Source: JAIQFV01 sp041494885 (lineage in GTDB: Bacteria; Acidobacteriota; Terriglobia; JAIQFV01). Taken from it: a stretch of DNA of 64,000 nucleotides. Both the position numbers and the translations under genes were made by a program. Numbering within the stretch: the stretch's first letter is position 1; every line of letters begins with the position of its first letter. The DNA lies in assembly GCA_041494885.1 (NCBI GenBank), contig JBGQBO010000002.1, positions 124,001-188,000 on the forward strand. Direction: 5' to 3'. The notes under the pieces are model-generated. The model worked only from the letters and a program-made list of their open reading frames with translations, had not been told where the DNA came from and searched no databases. Of the stretch, positions 8,898 to 18,448 are shown piece after piece.

Positions 8898-9325
8898 TCC
8901 GACCTCCTGGACGTTGTTTTTGGATCGAACCGTTGATGAACAGAATGTAAAATAAAATGACTAGCTGACTTAGGATGGGCACATCTTAGGACGTTTTGAC
9001 ATGCGGAGCAAGGTGAAAGCGTATCGAATTACGGAAAGGGGAGATGAAGACGATGGCGGGTGAACCAGGAGCAAAATGGCCCCATCTCGAAAGGCGCTTA
9101 TCGGGGATTCATCAGCGGGGGGAGCACACACAAACACCCATGAACTGAGGTGGGCCCTCCGACCTCTCTCTTGCCCCAAACGAAGAGACAGGCCAGACCT
9201 CCCGGGCCTAAGGGCTGTGCAATATTTCTTTGAATCAAGGCGGCTGTGGGCAGCCGTCCGGGAGATCTGGCCCTTCGAATTCCATTGCCAGGACGTTCTC
9301 CTGCCACTGTATTCGAAAAGGAGTT
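8898..9325. other. Intergenic region, promoter side of the importer operon
   Basis: 428 bp between the start of the importer operon and the end of the next minus-strand gene. Short frames on both strands have no recognisable features. The operon promoter should lie in the AT-rich part near 8940-8970, but no convincing -35/-10 pair can be assigned. Confidence 0.5.
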
Positions 9326-10075
9326 CTACGCGCCCTTGGCCTTTGCCTTTCGGAGTGAGCTCTTCAACCACTGCTCGCGGGGGGTCCGACGACGTTCCCG
9401 GCGGCTGCCGAGCCGTGGCCGCATATCATAGGTAAGAGGTGCACCCTCAGCCGTGATTTGGTGCCAGCCTGTACCCTTGGTGACATCAAATACGCCGATA
9501 TAGCCGCCCGCCGCCAACTGGAAGGGTGCCTGAATCTGCTTGCCGAAATCAAACTGGGTGCTTCCCTTGGTCCGGAAAGATTCGAACCAGGCCGGGAAGA
9601 CGAAATCGGAGACAAGCGTGTTGTCGATTTTGTATCCCAGGTCGTCGGCTTCACAGGCGTCGCAAACCTCGTAAGCATACAAGGTTCCCGAATGGGCATT
9701 GGGTTGAGTGAAGACCGTCAGGTTAACGTCGGGGTCAACCAGCATTTCGAGCAGCTCGTGACTGGTCGTCACGGTCCACTCATAGCCCAGTTGCAGATCG
9801 CTTCCTGCGAAAACCTTTCCCAGGGGCAGCCCTTCCTGGGTGAGATCGTGATAACCCAGCGCCCCGGCCTGGTCTGAGTTATCGAGTAGAACCAGCCACC
9901 ATGACCCCGAAGGCGGCTGGGTGTCTTTCGGAACAAAGGTCAGATCTGCATCAATCCCCCAGGCAGGAGCCAAGTCCCGGTGGACTTGAGTCTGAAGCGC
10001 GGGGATGGCAGCGCTTATCTGGTTGTCGGTCAAAACGGTGCAAGAATTGATCACAGCGATTTTTATATTTGCCAT
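9326..10075 (-). CDS. Uncharacterised protein with HELLE motif
   Basis: 249 residues, no signal peptide, preceded by AGGAGGT. A zincin-like helix TTSHELLEMLVDP has HELLE at 106-110, where the second His of a classical HEXXH is replaced by Glu. It is followed by YEVCDACEADDLGYKI (135-150), whose acidic and Cys residues could complete a metal site. The last 30 residues are very basic (RRERRR, SSLRKAKAKG). I recall similar unannotated proteins with the SHELLEML..DP and YEVCD motifs in diverse bacteria, but know no function. Protease activity would be a guess. Confidence 0.65.
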   Translation of the reverse strand: MANIKIAVINSCTVLTDNQISAAIPALQTQVHRDLAPAWGIDADLTFVPKDTQPPSGSWWLVLLDNSDQAGALGYHDLTQEGLPLGKVFAGSDLQLGYEWTVTTSHELLEMLVDPDVNLTVFTQPNAHSGTLYAYEVCDACEADDLGYKIDNTLVSDFVFPAWFESFRTKGSTQFDFGKQIQAPFQLAAGGYIGVFDVTKGTGWHQITAEGAPLTYDMRPRLGSRRERRRTPREQWLKSSLRKAKAKGA

Positions 10076-10899
10076 ATTTTACCTCCTGGACATTTGAGCG
10101 TTGATGAATCTGTATTTGGAGATCACGCGGCTCCCGAGAAGCCTTTGGAATCCGGTCTATTCCTTCCCCAGGGGTGAGGCAGGATCCGGATTCAAAACGG
10201 AATGCACAGAATCCTCACGCCGGTGGTGCATGGGGGAGAGGTTGTTCTGTCCATTCCGGTAGCCTCGCGATCGTTTGACAAAGCCTCACGAGAACAACAT
10301 CCCTCTTCTCAAGAGACGGCACGAGTGCTCGGAGAAAGAAAGAGCCATCACGCTCCTCCTGTGTTCTCTGTCAGTTTACGAGTAAGTCCCTCTAGCCATG
10401 AGGGACTACCAAAAGGGATGAAGGTTGACCCCCCTATTCTAACGACAGGGCGAATGAAGTCAATGAATCTCTGCCATTGTGCATATTTTCACTCCGCAAG
10501 TTTGACTCCAAATGATAGGGGGGCTTTTTGATGAGGGACTGGCTGGCGTTTGTCGGGGTCGGACCAGGCAGAAGACCGCGGCGAACCGTGACCCCGCCGT
10601 CATCGCACCTCGATTCCACTTTAATGAATAAATGCATCCGCGGGACACTCCGCGTATGCTAGAGGGAAACACTCCGTGATTGCTGGAATAGGGACATAAG
10701 TCCTCACCGGCAATATCTTCCCATGGGATGTCGCTCCCTCCCCCCTTGAAACCTTCTTGCCCCCCTTGCGTAGTCTAAGTCGCCATCTCAAGAAAAATCG
10801 CGCTGGGCCACGCCCTTTAGAGACCTGAGTTCAAAGCAGTCTGAACCCGACGGAATGTAATCAGAAGAATGAATCCCGACGAGGAACAAGGAGAGAACC
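10076..10899. other. Long intergenic region
   Basis: About 820 bp without a supported gene. It holds a perfect 8-bp hairpin, AGTCCCTC (10385-10392) against GAGGGACT (10400-10407), possibly a terminator or small-RNA element but without a strong T-run. The promoter of the metalloprotease gene should lie in the last 150 bp. Confidence 0.5.
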
Positions 10900-13635
10900 A
10901 TGCGTAACCGAATAGTATTACTATTTGGATTGATGTTGCTTTGCGCTTTGGTGATGAGGGCACAGATACCCTCCCCGGGCGCGGCCAAGAAGAAAGAACC
11001 TGAGAAGCAGCAAGGCCAGGAGGCCAAGAAACCAGAATCACCTGAAGTGAAGAAACCGGAATCCGGTGAAGCTAAGAAACCGGAACCCCCCAAAGACAAG
11101 CCTTTCGACGAAGTTGTGAAAGACGCCAAGGTTGCCAAGGGTCTGTTCACCCTCTACAGTACTGAAGAAAAGACCTATCTCGAGATTCTTCCCGACCAAT
11201 TCGACAAGATGTACATGCTCTCATTGACCTGCGATTCCGGGATCGGAGAGGGCGGATTGTACGCGGATGCCATGTGTGGGGAAACGCCCATTGCGTTTCA
11301 CAAGCAGGCGAAGACTGTGCAGTTGATCGCTAAAAACGTCCATTTCACGGCGCCGGCCGGCACGCCCATGGGCCGGGCTGTGGCCCGTTCGTTCAGTGAT
11401 TCGATTTTGGAAACGGCCAAGCTGGAAAGTCTGCCGCATCCCGACCGGAAAAGCGTGCTGATCGACCTGGGCGGCCTCCTGCTCACCGACCTGCCCATGA
11501 TGAGCTACGACCTGGAGGCCAATTTCCGGATCGGCTATCGTTTCGACGCGAAGAACAGTTATTTCGGGGCATTGAAGGCATTTGAGAAGAACGTGGAGAT
11601 CGAGACGATCGCGCACTACGCCACGGAGCGGCCTCCCTTGCCTCCCCTCCTGATGCCGGGGCAGCCGGCTCCACCTCTGCCGCCACCTCCTCGAAACCTG
11701 CCTGACGTGCGAAGCATGCAGTTCCACTTTCGCTACAGCCTGTACGAACTTCCGGACGGGGGCTTTCGTCCGAGGTTGGCCGATGACCGCGTTGGCCACT
11801 TCTTCCAGCAAGTAGAAGACTACAGCACCGACATGCGCCATACCACCGCACGGCGGTACATCAACCGTTGGCGGTTGGAAAAAGAAGACCCGTCAGCCCC
11901 CCTGTCCCGCCCCAAGAAGCCCATCGTATTCTGGCTGGAAAACACGATCCCGGTGCAGTATCGCAACGCGATCCGCGAGGGCGTGCTGATGTGGAACAAG
12001 GCGTTTGAAAAAATTGGCTTCAAGGATGCCGTCGAGGTGAAACAACAGCCTGATGATGCCGATTGGGATCCGGGCGACATAGGCTACAGCACGATTCGCT
12101 GGTTTGCAGGTCATCCCGACCCCGGCTTTGCCGAGGGCCCCTCGAGTGTCAATCCGCTCACCGGAGAGATATACAATGCCGACATTCGCTTTTCTGAATC
12201 CATGACGCGATTTGCCCGCCGCGAAGCGGCCGAGGAGATCCAGCCGGTGCGGCCGTTTCTGGCCCCGTGGAGCAGCGGGCAGGCGGGCGCGTTTTGCGAC
12301 CTGGCCCAGGGCGCCGTGCTCGACGCAGAATTTGCCGCTGATCTGTTAATGGCGCGGGGGATGGATCCCCAGGGGCCGGGGGCAGAAAAATTTATTAACG
12401 ACTTTCTGCGCGAGATCGCCGCTCACGAAGTCGGTCATACCCTCGGCCTGCGGCACAATTTTAGAGCCAGCACCATCCATACCCTGGAACAGGACCAGGA
12501 TGCGGAGTTGACCGGGAGGGAAGGCCTCACGGGGTCGGTCATGGACTACATCCCCACCAATTTGGCTGAACGCGGCGCGAAACAGGGCGAATTCCACCAG
12601 TCGACGCTCGGCCCCTACGACTATTGGGCCATTGAATACGCCTACAAGCCGATTGTTGCGTCCACCCCGGAAGGGGAGTTGCCCGAACTTCAGAAGATTG
12701 CATCTCGTTCCACCGATCCATCCCTCGCTTATGACACCGACGAGGACGTGTTGTTCAACGGCTTTGATATGGACCCCGTGGTCAACCGCTTCGACCTCGG
12801 GTCCGATCCGCTGAAGTATTACGCCCACCGGGTGAAACTGGCAAAGGAGATCTTTACTTCGATGGAAGAGAAGCTGGAGAGGCCCGGCGAGGGGTATCAG
12901 ATTCTCCGGCGGAGTTTTCAGACCGCTCTGGGCCAGGCGGGTTACGGGCTGTTTCTGACGTCCAAATACATTGGGGGCGTCTATCAGTACCGTGCCCATG
13001 TGGGGGATCCCGGCAATCGTTTTCCGTTCCAGCCGGTGCCCGCCGCCCAGCAAAAAGAAGCGTTAAACTTGATTCGAGAAAATCTCTTTTCGTCACAAGC
13101 GTTTCAATTTCCGCCCCGGCTGCTGAACAAACTCAACCGGGATCGCTTCCCCGATTTTACCAATTTTCAGTCGATGCTGACCCGCGCCGATGTGCCGATC
13201 CATAGCATGGTGCTGTCGCTGCAAAGACAGGTTCTGGACCGTGTTTATAACCCGGTCGTGCTGGGGCGTATCATCGATTCCGAGGTCAAGACCACTTCGC
13301 CCTCAGAAACCTTTAGCCTTGGATTTCTATTCACCTCTCTTCAGGACGCGATTTGGGCCGAGACCAAGGCGTCAGCAGCATCGGTGGACATCAATAGCTA
13401 CCGTCGCTCGCTCCAGCGTGAGCACTTGCGAAAACTGATCGGGATGCTGGTCCGCGACGCGGCAGCACCGGAAGACGCCCGCACGATGGCGCGGCAGAGC
13501 CTGACGTCGCTGCGAGGACAGTTGCAGGCGGCCATGGCGAAAAAGATGACCCCGGAAACCCGCGGACATCTGAACGAATCCGTGGCACGAATTGACGAGG
13601 CGATGAAAGCGAACATCCAGCGGACTGCGTTCTGA
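10900..13635 (+). CDS. Secreted zinc-dependent metalloprotease (DUF5117/DUF4953 type)
   Basis: 911 residues. Signal peptide (1-22), then a Lys/Pro/Glu-rich linker (about 25-68) with repeated KKPE units, then a large domain of the acidobacterial/Bacteroidetes zinc-metalloprotease family. The metzincin-like zinc site is HEVGHTLGLRHNF beginning at His509; the extended HEXXHXXGXXH and the later SVMDY Met-turn fit this class. It is probably exported to periplasm or surface to degrade proteins. Length agrees with the family (about 800-950). The ATG follows GGAGAGAACC. It stands as a single gene. Confidence 0.88.
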   Translation: MRNRIVLLFGLMLLCALVMRAQIPSPGAAKKKEPEKQQGQEAKKPESPEVKKPESGEAKKPEPPKDKPFDEVVKDAKVAKGLFTLYSTEEKTYLEILPDQFDKMYMLSLTCDSGIGEGGLYADAMCGETPIAFHKQAKTVQLIAKNVHFTAPAGTPMGRAVARSFSDSILETAKLESLPHPDRKSVLIDLGGLLLTDLPMMSYDLEANFRIGYRFDAKNSYFGALKAFEKNVEIETIAHYATERPPLPPLLMPGQPAPPLPPPPRNLPDVRSMQFHFRYSLYELPDGGFRPRLADDRVGHFFQQVEDYSTDMRHTTARRYINRWRLEKEDPSAPLSRPKKPIVFWLENTIPVQYRNAIREGVLMWNKAFEKIGFKDAVEVKQQPDDADWDPGDIGYSTIRWFAGHPDPGFAEGPSSVNPLTGEIYNADIRFSESMTRFARREAAEEIQPVRPFLAPWSSGQAGAFCDLAQGAVLDAEFAADLLMARGMDPQGPGAEKFINDFLREIAAHEVGHTLGLRHNFRASTIHTLEQDQDAELTGREGLTGSVMDYIPTNLAERGAKQGEFHQSTLGPYDYWAIEYAYKPIVASTPEGELPELQKIASRSTDPSLAYDTDEDVLFNGFDMDPVVNRFDLGSDPLKYYAHRVKLAKEIFTSMEEKLERPGEGYQILRRSFQTALGQAGYGLFLTSKYIGGVYQYRAHVGDPGNRFPFQPVPAAQQKEALNLIRENLFSSQAFQFPPRLLNKLNRDRFPDFTNFQSMLTRADVPIHSMVLSLQRQVLDRVYNPVVLGRIIDSEVKTTSPSETFSLGFLFTSLQDAIWAETKASAASVDINSYRRSLQREHLRKLIGMLVRDAAAPEDARTMARQSLTSLRGQLQAAMAKKMTPETRGHLNESVARIDEAMKANIQRTAF

Positions 13636-13930
13636 AAGACCGCACAAGGAGGATGAGAGTCGGTCCTTTATCCTCCCTGTGCATGGATTTCTGTTCGGAA
13701 GGTGAAGTCCGAAGGACGGCCGGCGCCCTTTGGTTGGGATAGGGCGCCCCATCCTGTGTTAGACCGATGAGGCTTCACTTTTGAACTGCGATTGTGTATC
13801 GTTGACATTCCAATCCGTTCGGGATAATTCCGGTTTAGGAAGAGCCATCCCACATGCCGATGGGAAGGGTTTTCAATCAGGGTAGTTTGGTTCCCTTTGC
13901 GCCTGAATCTCGTCATTTGGGCGAATTCAA
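13636..13930. other. Intergenic region with a copy of the GATTGTGTAT repeat
   Basis: No gene. Positions 13774-13805 carry TTCACTTTT then GATTGTGTATCGTTGA, sharing about 30 bp with copies at 17.9 and 35.8 kb. Confidence 0.55.
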
Positions 13931-14692
13931 ATGAGGGATATGATCGGCGTGATCATAGTTTACCTTGGGCTGGCCGCCGCTTTGCTGGGCGGCGTTTTGC
14001 TTCTTAAACCTCTTTCGGCTTTGGGAATCCGGAGTCGATGGCAAGGAGGTATCCTGATCGGGTGCGGGCTGGTCATAAGCGGTATCGGGTTGATTTTGCC
14101 GACAGGCGAGACTCGGGTTGCGGTAGCCCAATGGCACCTCGACCGGTTTGTTCCGATTTACCAGTTTCATGAGGTCCACTCGACCCGCGTTTCGGCGTCC
14201 AAAGAACGGGTCTACCGGGCGATTAAAGATGTCACGGCGGACGAGATCATGTTCTTCCAGACGTTGACATGGATCCGGCGGTTGGGCTGTCCCGGGCCCA
14301 CAAGCATCCTGAATCCGCCGGGACAAATGCCGCTCCTCGAGGTGGCCACCAGCACGGGCTTCCTGCTTCTGGCTGAGGAACCCAATCGCGAAATTGTGCT
14401 GGGGACCGTGGTGAGGGCTCCAGCGGGGTTCCAGCCAAAGAGGGAACCGAAACCCGAGGATTTCAAGTCGATTCACGGACCGGGTTTTGGGATTGCCGCG
14501 ATGAACTTCCGGGTTGATGATGCCGGCCCCGATGCTTCCCTCGTCACCACAGAGACCCGCGTGTTCGCAACCGATGCCTCGTCACGGCGCGGGTTTGCCA
14601 GGTACTGGCGAGTCATCTATCCCGGAAGCGCGCTGATCCGGCGGATGTGGCTTCGAGCCATCCGACGCCGGGCCGAAGCGCAAGTTTCATGA
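13931..14692 (+). CDS. Membrane-anchored protein with SRPBCC-like domain
   Basis: 253 residues. Two hydrophobic segments near the N-terminus (about 4-24 and 36-55) are joined by a short basic loop. A soluble part follows with HSTRVSASKERVYRAIKDVT, then LLEVATSTGFLLLAEEPNREIVLG and a late TETRVFATD. That order matches START/SRPBCC (polyketide cyclase-like) lipid-binding folds, usually recognised by the Val/Ala-x-x-x-x-V-(F/Y) opening. The ligand is unknown. It is followed after 50 bp by a YfiT-type gene on the same strand. Confidence 0.65.
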   Translation: MRDMIGVIIVYLGLAAALLGGVLLLKPLSALGIRSRWQGGILIGCGLVISGIGLILPTGETRVAVAQWHLDRFVPIYQFHEVHSTRVSASKERVYRAIKDVTADEIMFFQTLTWIRRLGCPGPTSILNPPGQMPLLEVATSTGFLLLAEEPNREIVLGTVVRAPAGFQPKREPKPEDFKSIHGPGFGIAAMNFRVDDAGPDASLVTTETRVFATDASSRRGFARYWRVIYPGSALIRRMWLRAIRRRAEAQVS

Positions 14693-14742
14693 ATGGCACA
14701 GGCAAATGGAGTACGGAAAGTATCTGAATAAGGAGGAAGGCG

Positions 14743-15267
14743 ATGGACTTACGATACCCGATAGGACCCTTCAAGATGGATGAAAACATCACCGGGGAGA
14801 AGCATCAGCTTTTCATCGATCAGATCGCGGAGACGCCTGCAAGGCTCCGGGCCGCCGTGGATGGACTGACGGTCGAGCAACTGGATACACCCTACCGTCC
14901 GGAGGGCTGGACGGTCCGGCAGGTGGTCCATCATTTGCCCGACAGTCATCTCAATAGCTATATCCGCTTCAAGCTGGCCTTAACCGAAGAAGATCCCACC
15001 ATTAAGCCTTATCATGCGGACCGTTGGGCCCAGCTTGAGGATGCACGCACCGCCCCGATTGCCACGTCGCTCTCCCTGCTGGAGTCGTTGCACGGCCGGT
15101 GGGTACTGCTCTTAAGGTCGCTCTCTCCCAAGGATCTTACCCGCACATTTCGACACCCGGAACTGGGTATCGTTAGTTTAGAAAAGAATCTCTGCCTCTA
15201 TGCGTGGCACGGTCGGCATCATGTGGCTCATATCACTTCCCTGCGTGAGCGCTTGCGGTGGCATTAA
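14743..15267 (+). CDS. YfiT/DinB-type putative metal-dependent hydrolase or thiol transferase
   Basis: 174 residues, typical for YfiT (PF12867 DinB_2). It opens with DLRYPIGPF, then has WTVRQVVHHLPDSH and HGRHHVAHI, supplying the three histidines of the family's nickel/zinc site. Members in Bacillus act as bacillithiol S-transferases; others have no known role. AGGAGG lies a few bases before the ATG. Confidence 0.88.
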   Translation: MDLRYPIGPFKMDENITGEKHQLFIDQIAETPARLRAAVDGLTVEQLDTPYRPEGWTVRQVVHHLPDSHLNSYIRFKLALTEEDPTIKPYHADRWAQLEDARTAPIATSLSLLESLHGRWVLLLRSLSPKDLTRTFRHPELGIVSLEKNLCLYAWHGRHHVAHITSLRERLRWH

Positions 15268-15478
15268 AGAGAGTTTCTCATTTTCTTATCCTCACAAGCT
15301 TTCAGTGCACAACTCTCTCCCCGTTCCGTTATTTGACCGGTTAATCCCGGTCTTCCCCGGACTCAAGAGAGGGGCGGCCCATTGAATTCAGCCTTTGGCC
15401 ACCCGTCGGGATCTGTTCGCGTCCTCAATATAAATGAGCGAACCATGTCCCTTTCTCTTGAGAGTCCGATCGGTGCCT

Positions 15479-16381
15479 TTAGGCCCGGGCCGCCTTGCCC
15501 TGGAAGCGGGGAACAAACTCCTCATTCACGAATGTCTCATAAGAAGTCGGCGTGGTGTTCTGGGGCGAGCGTTTCTCCAGGGCAGTCATGTGGCCTGAGT
15601 TCAGAGCCGCAGACATCTCGAGAATGAGATTGGCGCCGTTCAGAGACATCCCCATCTGCGTTAAGGCGGGCCGGAGCTGGTCATCGGGCAGCTGAGTATA
15701 CGCAAGATTGGGCCTGTTGATCGCTTTACCGATGATTGCTGCCGCCTCAGCCATGCTGAGATCCCGGTGTCCCAGGAGTTCGCGTGTTTGATGGGGATGG
15801 AAGTCCAGCTTGAGCAAGGCCTCGGCTGCCGCCACCCCGATATCACGCGTGGCAATCACCGGAAGCTTCAGGTCAGGTCGCAAGGGGCCCGCGGTGATGC
15901 CCATCGTTTGGATGATGCCGATTTGTGCGAGGGTGTTCTCCATGAAGTAACCCGCGCGCATATGCAATACATTGAGTCCGGCGACGCGGTTGAGTTGCTG
16001 TTCCAGATAATGGAGGCCAACGACGGGACCGGTTCTTTCCGTCTTGTCCGCGCCGATGCTGCTGAGTGACACGGCATGCTTCACACCCGCCCTCTCCAGC
16101 GCAGCGGCCAGTGCGCCGGTGATCCGGTCTTGATGGGCGCGAAAATCCGGGCTGCTCAGGTCCGGCGGGATCATGACGTAAACGCCTTGCGTGTTCGAGA
16201 AGGCCTTGACCAGCGTCCCGACATCGCTCAATTCACAGACAAAGGGTTCTGCGCCACTATTGGCGAGAGCCCGTAAACGGTCGGCATTCCTCCCCACCAC
16301 GCGAACTTTCTGACCTTTCGCAAGCAAGTGGTTTGCGACGACATTTCCAGTATTTCCGGTGGCTCCTAGGATCACGTACAT
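15479..16381 (-). CDS. NmrA-like NAD(P)-binding protein
   Basis: 300 residues of the atypical short-chain dehydrogenase (NmrA/azoreductase-like) family. The nucleotide-binding loop is GATGNTG (6-12) directly after the first strand, and VVGRNADRL follows strand 2. The classical YxxxK pair is not obvious, as usual for NmrA-like regulators or quinone reductases. AAGGAG lies upstream of the ATG. It is 126 bp downstream of an esterase gene on the same strand and may share its transcript. Confidence 0.85.
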   Translation of the reverse strand: MYVILGATGNTGNVVANHLLAKGQKVRVVGRNADRLRALANSGAEPFVCELSDVGTLVKAFSNTQGVYVMIPPDLSSPDFRAHQDRITGALAAALERAGVKHAVSLSSIGADKTERTGPVVGLHYLEQQLNRVAGLNVLHMRAGYFMENTLAQIGIIQTMGITAGPLRPDLKLPVIATRDIGVAAAEALLKLDFHPHQTRELLGHRDLSMAEAAAIIGKAINRPNLAYTQLPDDQLRPALTQMGMSLNGANLILEMSAALNSGHMTALEKRSPQNTTPTSYETFVNEEFVPRFQGKAARA

Positions 16382-16507
16382 AAGAATCTCCTTCTTTTTT
16401 TATTTTGGGCCGTTGTTCACCTACGTTGAAACAAATCCGGCAAAGGGCCTGGATATGTCCGAGGCCCTCAACCAAAAATCACAGCTGTCAATAAACTGGT
16501 TTCAATC

Positions 16508-17497
16508 TCAGCCGGCCGCCCGGGCATGTTTTTTCATTCGGGTGAATGCCATTTGGAGATAGTTATTTGCCAGGGTGATGGCACTACGCGTCGCCGGAGT
16601 ATTGGCGAGGGGGTTCAGCATCACAAAATCGTGTATCGTTCCCAGATGTCGGACGGCCGTCACGTGCACGCCGGCTTCGGTCAGTTTACGCGCATACGCT
16701 TCACCCTCGTCGCGGAGCACGTCGAACTCACCGGTGACGACCAGGGCCGTGGGAAGCCATCTGAGATGCTCGATGGAGGCCTGCAAGGGGGAGGCCGTCG
16801 GGTGCTTTCGGGCTCCTTCATCGGGCAAGTACTGGTTCCAAAACCACTGCATGGCCTCTCGAGTCAGGAAGTGGCTGGTCGCGAATTGCTGGTACGACGG
16901 CGTATCGAAATTAGCGTCAGTCACCGGATAGAAGAGGACCTGGAAGATGATATTGGGTCCGCCTCGCTCCTTGGCGAGTAGCGTCACTGCCGACGCCATG
17001 TTTCCGCCGGCACTGTCCCCCGCCACAGCGATCCTTGAAGCGTCGAGATGAAGTGCTTTTCCGTTTTCCGCGATGTACTTTGTCGCGGCGTAAGCCTGTT
17101 CGATGGCGACGGGATATTTTGCCTCGGGGGACCGAGTGTAGTTGACAAACACCACTGCCGCGCCGGCACCGGTGGCAATCTCACGGATCAGTCGGTCATG
17201 AGTATTCGCATCCCCGAGCACCCATCCGCCGCCGTGGAAATACATCACCACAGGCAAAGCCCCTGCGTTTCCCCTGGGGCGGATGATGCGAATGGAAATC
17301 TGCCCCATGGGGTCGAACGGGATGCTGCGGTCTTCAACGTCGGCTGGGAGTCTTGTGACCGGAACGGCTTGCGTGCGGGAAAGAGCATTACGGGCTTCTT
17401 CCACCGACAGTTCATATAATTGCGGGCCCTTTTTGGCATTCAAAGCTTCGAGAAAAGTCCGGGTGGCGGGTTCAATGGCCTTACTTAATGGATTCAT
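16508..17497 (-). CDS. Alpha/beta hydrolase, hormone-sensitive-lipase family esterase
   Basis: 329 residues. The oxyanion-hole motif HGGGW (88-92) and nucleophile elbow GDSAGG (Ser162) place it in family IV (HSL-like) carboxylesterases. Acid and His of the triad are probably in GEFDVLRDEG and GTIHDFVM near the C-terminus. No signal peptide, so probably cytoplasmic hydrolysis of short-chain esters. GGAAGGAG precedes the ATG. Confidence 0.9.
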   Translation of the reverse strand: MNPLSKAIEPATRTFLEALNAKKGPQLYELSVEEARNALSRTQAVPVTRLPADVEDRSIPFDPMGQISIRIIRPRGNAGALPVVMYFHGGGWVLGDANTHDRLIREIATGAGAAVVFVNYTRSPEAKYPVAIEQAYAATKYIAENGKALHLDASRIAVAGDSAGGNMASAVTLLAKERGGPNIIFQVLFYPVTDANFDTPSYQQFATSHFLTREAMQWFWNQYLPDEGARKHPTASPLQASIEHLRWLPTALVVTGEFDVLRDEGEAYARKLTEAGVHVTAVRHLGTIHDFVMLNPLANTPATRSAITLANNYLQMAFTRMKKHARAAG

Positions 17498-17913
17498 GAT
17501 GCACTCCTTCCGTTTGATATATCCGCATGCTTACCTGAGTCACAGGGTCGCGCTCGCAGAATGGAGGAGAGGCGCTGTCGTTCAAGATATGAGACCCTCA
17601 TTCCGAAAAAAGATAACTTCTCACCCGACCGGGTCGGCGGACCCTCTCCTTCTAATCAAGAAGGACATGTCCCTGAAGATCCTGCAAGGTTGAGATAAAG
17701 GTTATCTCAGCATTAATTATTAGAGCCTAAAGCATAGTCCAGAGATGTTGGTGAAGTCAAAAAGAAATGGCTGGCCATCCGTAAGTCATTTAAATATAAT
17801 GGCTTGATGGCTCCCACCTGGATCCTCCGAGTAGTTTCCACAACAAGATTTGTGGCTCGATCAAAGAGCCTCTGAAGGACCTGCACTCTCATGGCGAGGC
17901 AGAAACGAGAGCC

Positions 17914-17985
17914 TTCACTTTTTCGGGTTGATTGTGTATTGTTAAGAATTGAGATCCCACAGGCGATGATTCTTTCAAGGTCGGA
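17914..17985 (+). repeat. GATTGTGTAT dispersed repeat, copy B
   Basis: Shares TTCACTTTT, GATTGTGTATTGTT and GAGATC-CACA with the copy at 35800-35870 over about 70 bp, and a 30-bp core with 13774-13805. All three lie between genes. Confidence 0.6.
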
Positions 17986-18127
17986 AATTTGCGGGGAGAC
18001 CTGTGCTGCCAGTGAGCTTCGATTTCCGAGAGCTTGGTATTCAAGATTCACAAATTACATTAATCCATTGGATCCTGCTTAGGACCTTTCCATAAATCTC
18101 AATTTCGAGGCGGCGTTACCCCTCGGG

Positions 18128-18204
18128 CACAATCCGCCAAGGCGGATTGTGAAGGCAGGTTGCCCGGGGTTCCCAACGTAAGCCGCAAGGCGGCTAACGT
18201 TGGG
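18128..18204. repeat. Two adjacent hairpins in a structured intergenic element
   Basis: The first is a 24-base palindrome (18128-18151) centred on CCGCCAAGGCGG. The second pairs CCCAACGT with ACGTTGGG and, inside that, AGCCGC with GCGGCT around loop AAG (18172-18204). The flanks CCTCGGGCA and TGCCCGGGG can also pair around the first hairpin. Confidence 0.75.
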
Positions 18205-18393
18205 CTTTAAGACGCAGCGCCGTGGGCGCAGGCGTTTCCGCATGCCCCATTGAGCGCTCCCCGGTTTTGGGCAACAGCTCGCAAAAACATGACCCCTTTC
18301 ATAGGTGCGACCCCAATCATTCAAGTTTCAAAATCCAATTCTTCATTCGATAGTCCCACTGAAGGGTCAGTCTTTGTTATCCGGCCTTTTCCG

Positions 18394-18421
18394 TTGCACG
18401 CGGCTGAAGACCGGGTATACT
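18394..18421 (+). promoter_or_regulatory. Sigma-70 type promoter of the M13 peptidase gene
   Basis: TTGCAC and TATACT separated by 16 bp, 27 bp before the ATG; GAGGTG is the ribosome site. Two other genes here have the same TTGC...TATACT form. Confidence 0.7.
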
Positions 18422-18448
18422 CTTTCGTTTCTTTCTGCGAGGTGAAAA

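Larger units (their letters stand above)
17498..18448. other. Long intergenic region with dispersed repeat, hairpins and promoter
   Basis: About 950 bp. A 112-codon minus frame inside has no recognisable features and overlaps a repeat. The region holds the GATTGTGTAT repeat (17914-17985), a compact double hairpin (18128-18204) and the promoter of the following M13 peptidase gene. Confidence 0.6.

Noticed and set aside
17713..18051. 112-codon minus frame in the intergenic region
   Set aside because: Overlaps the dispersed GATTGTGTAT repeat, lacks a ribosome site and resembles no family.
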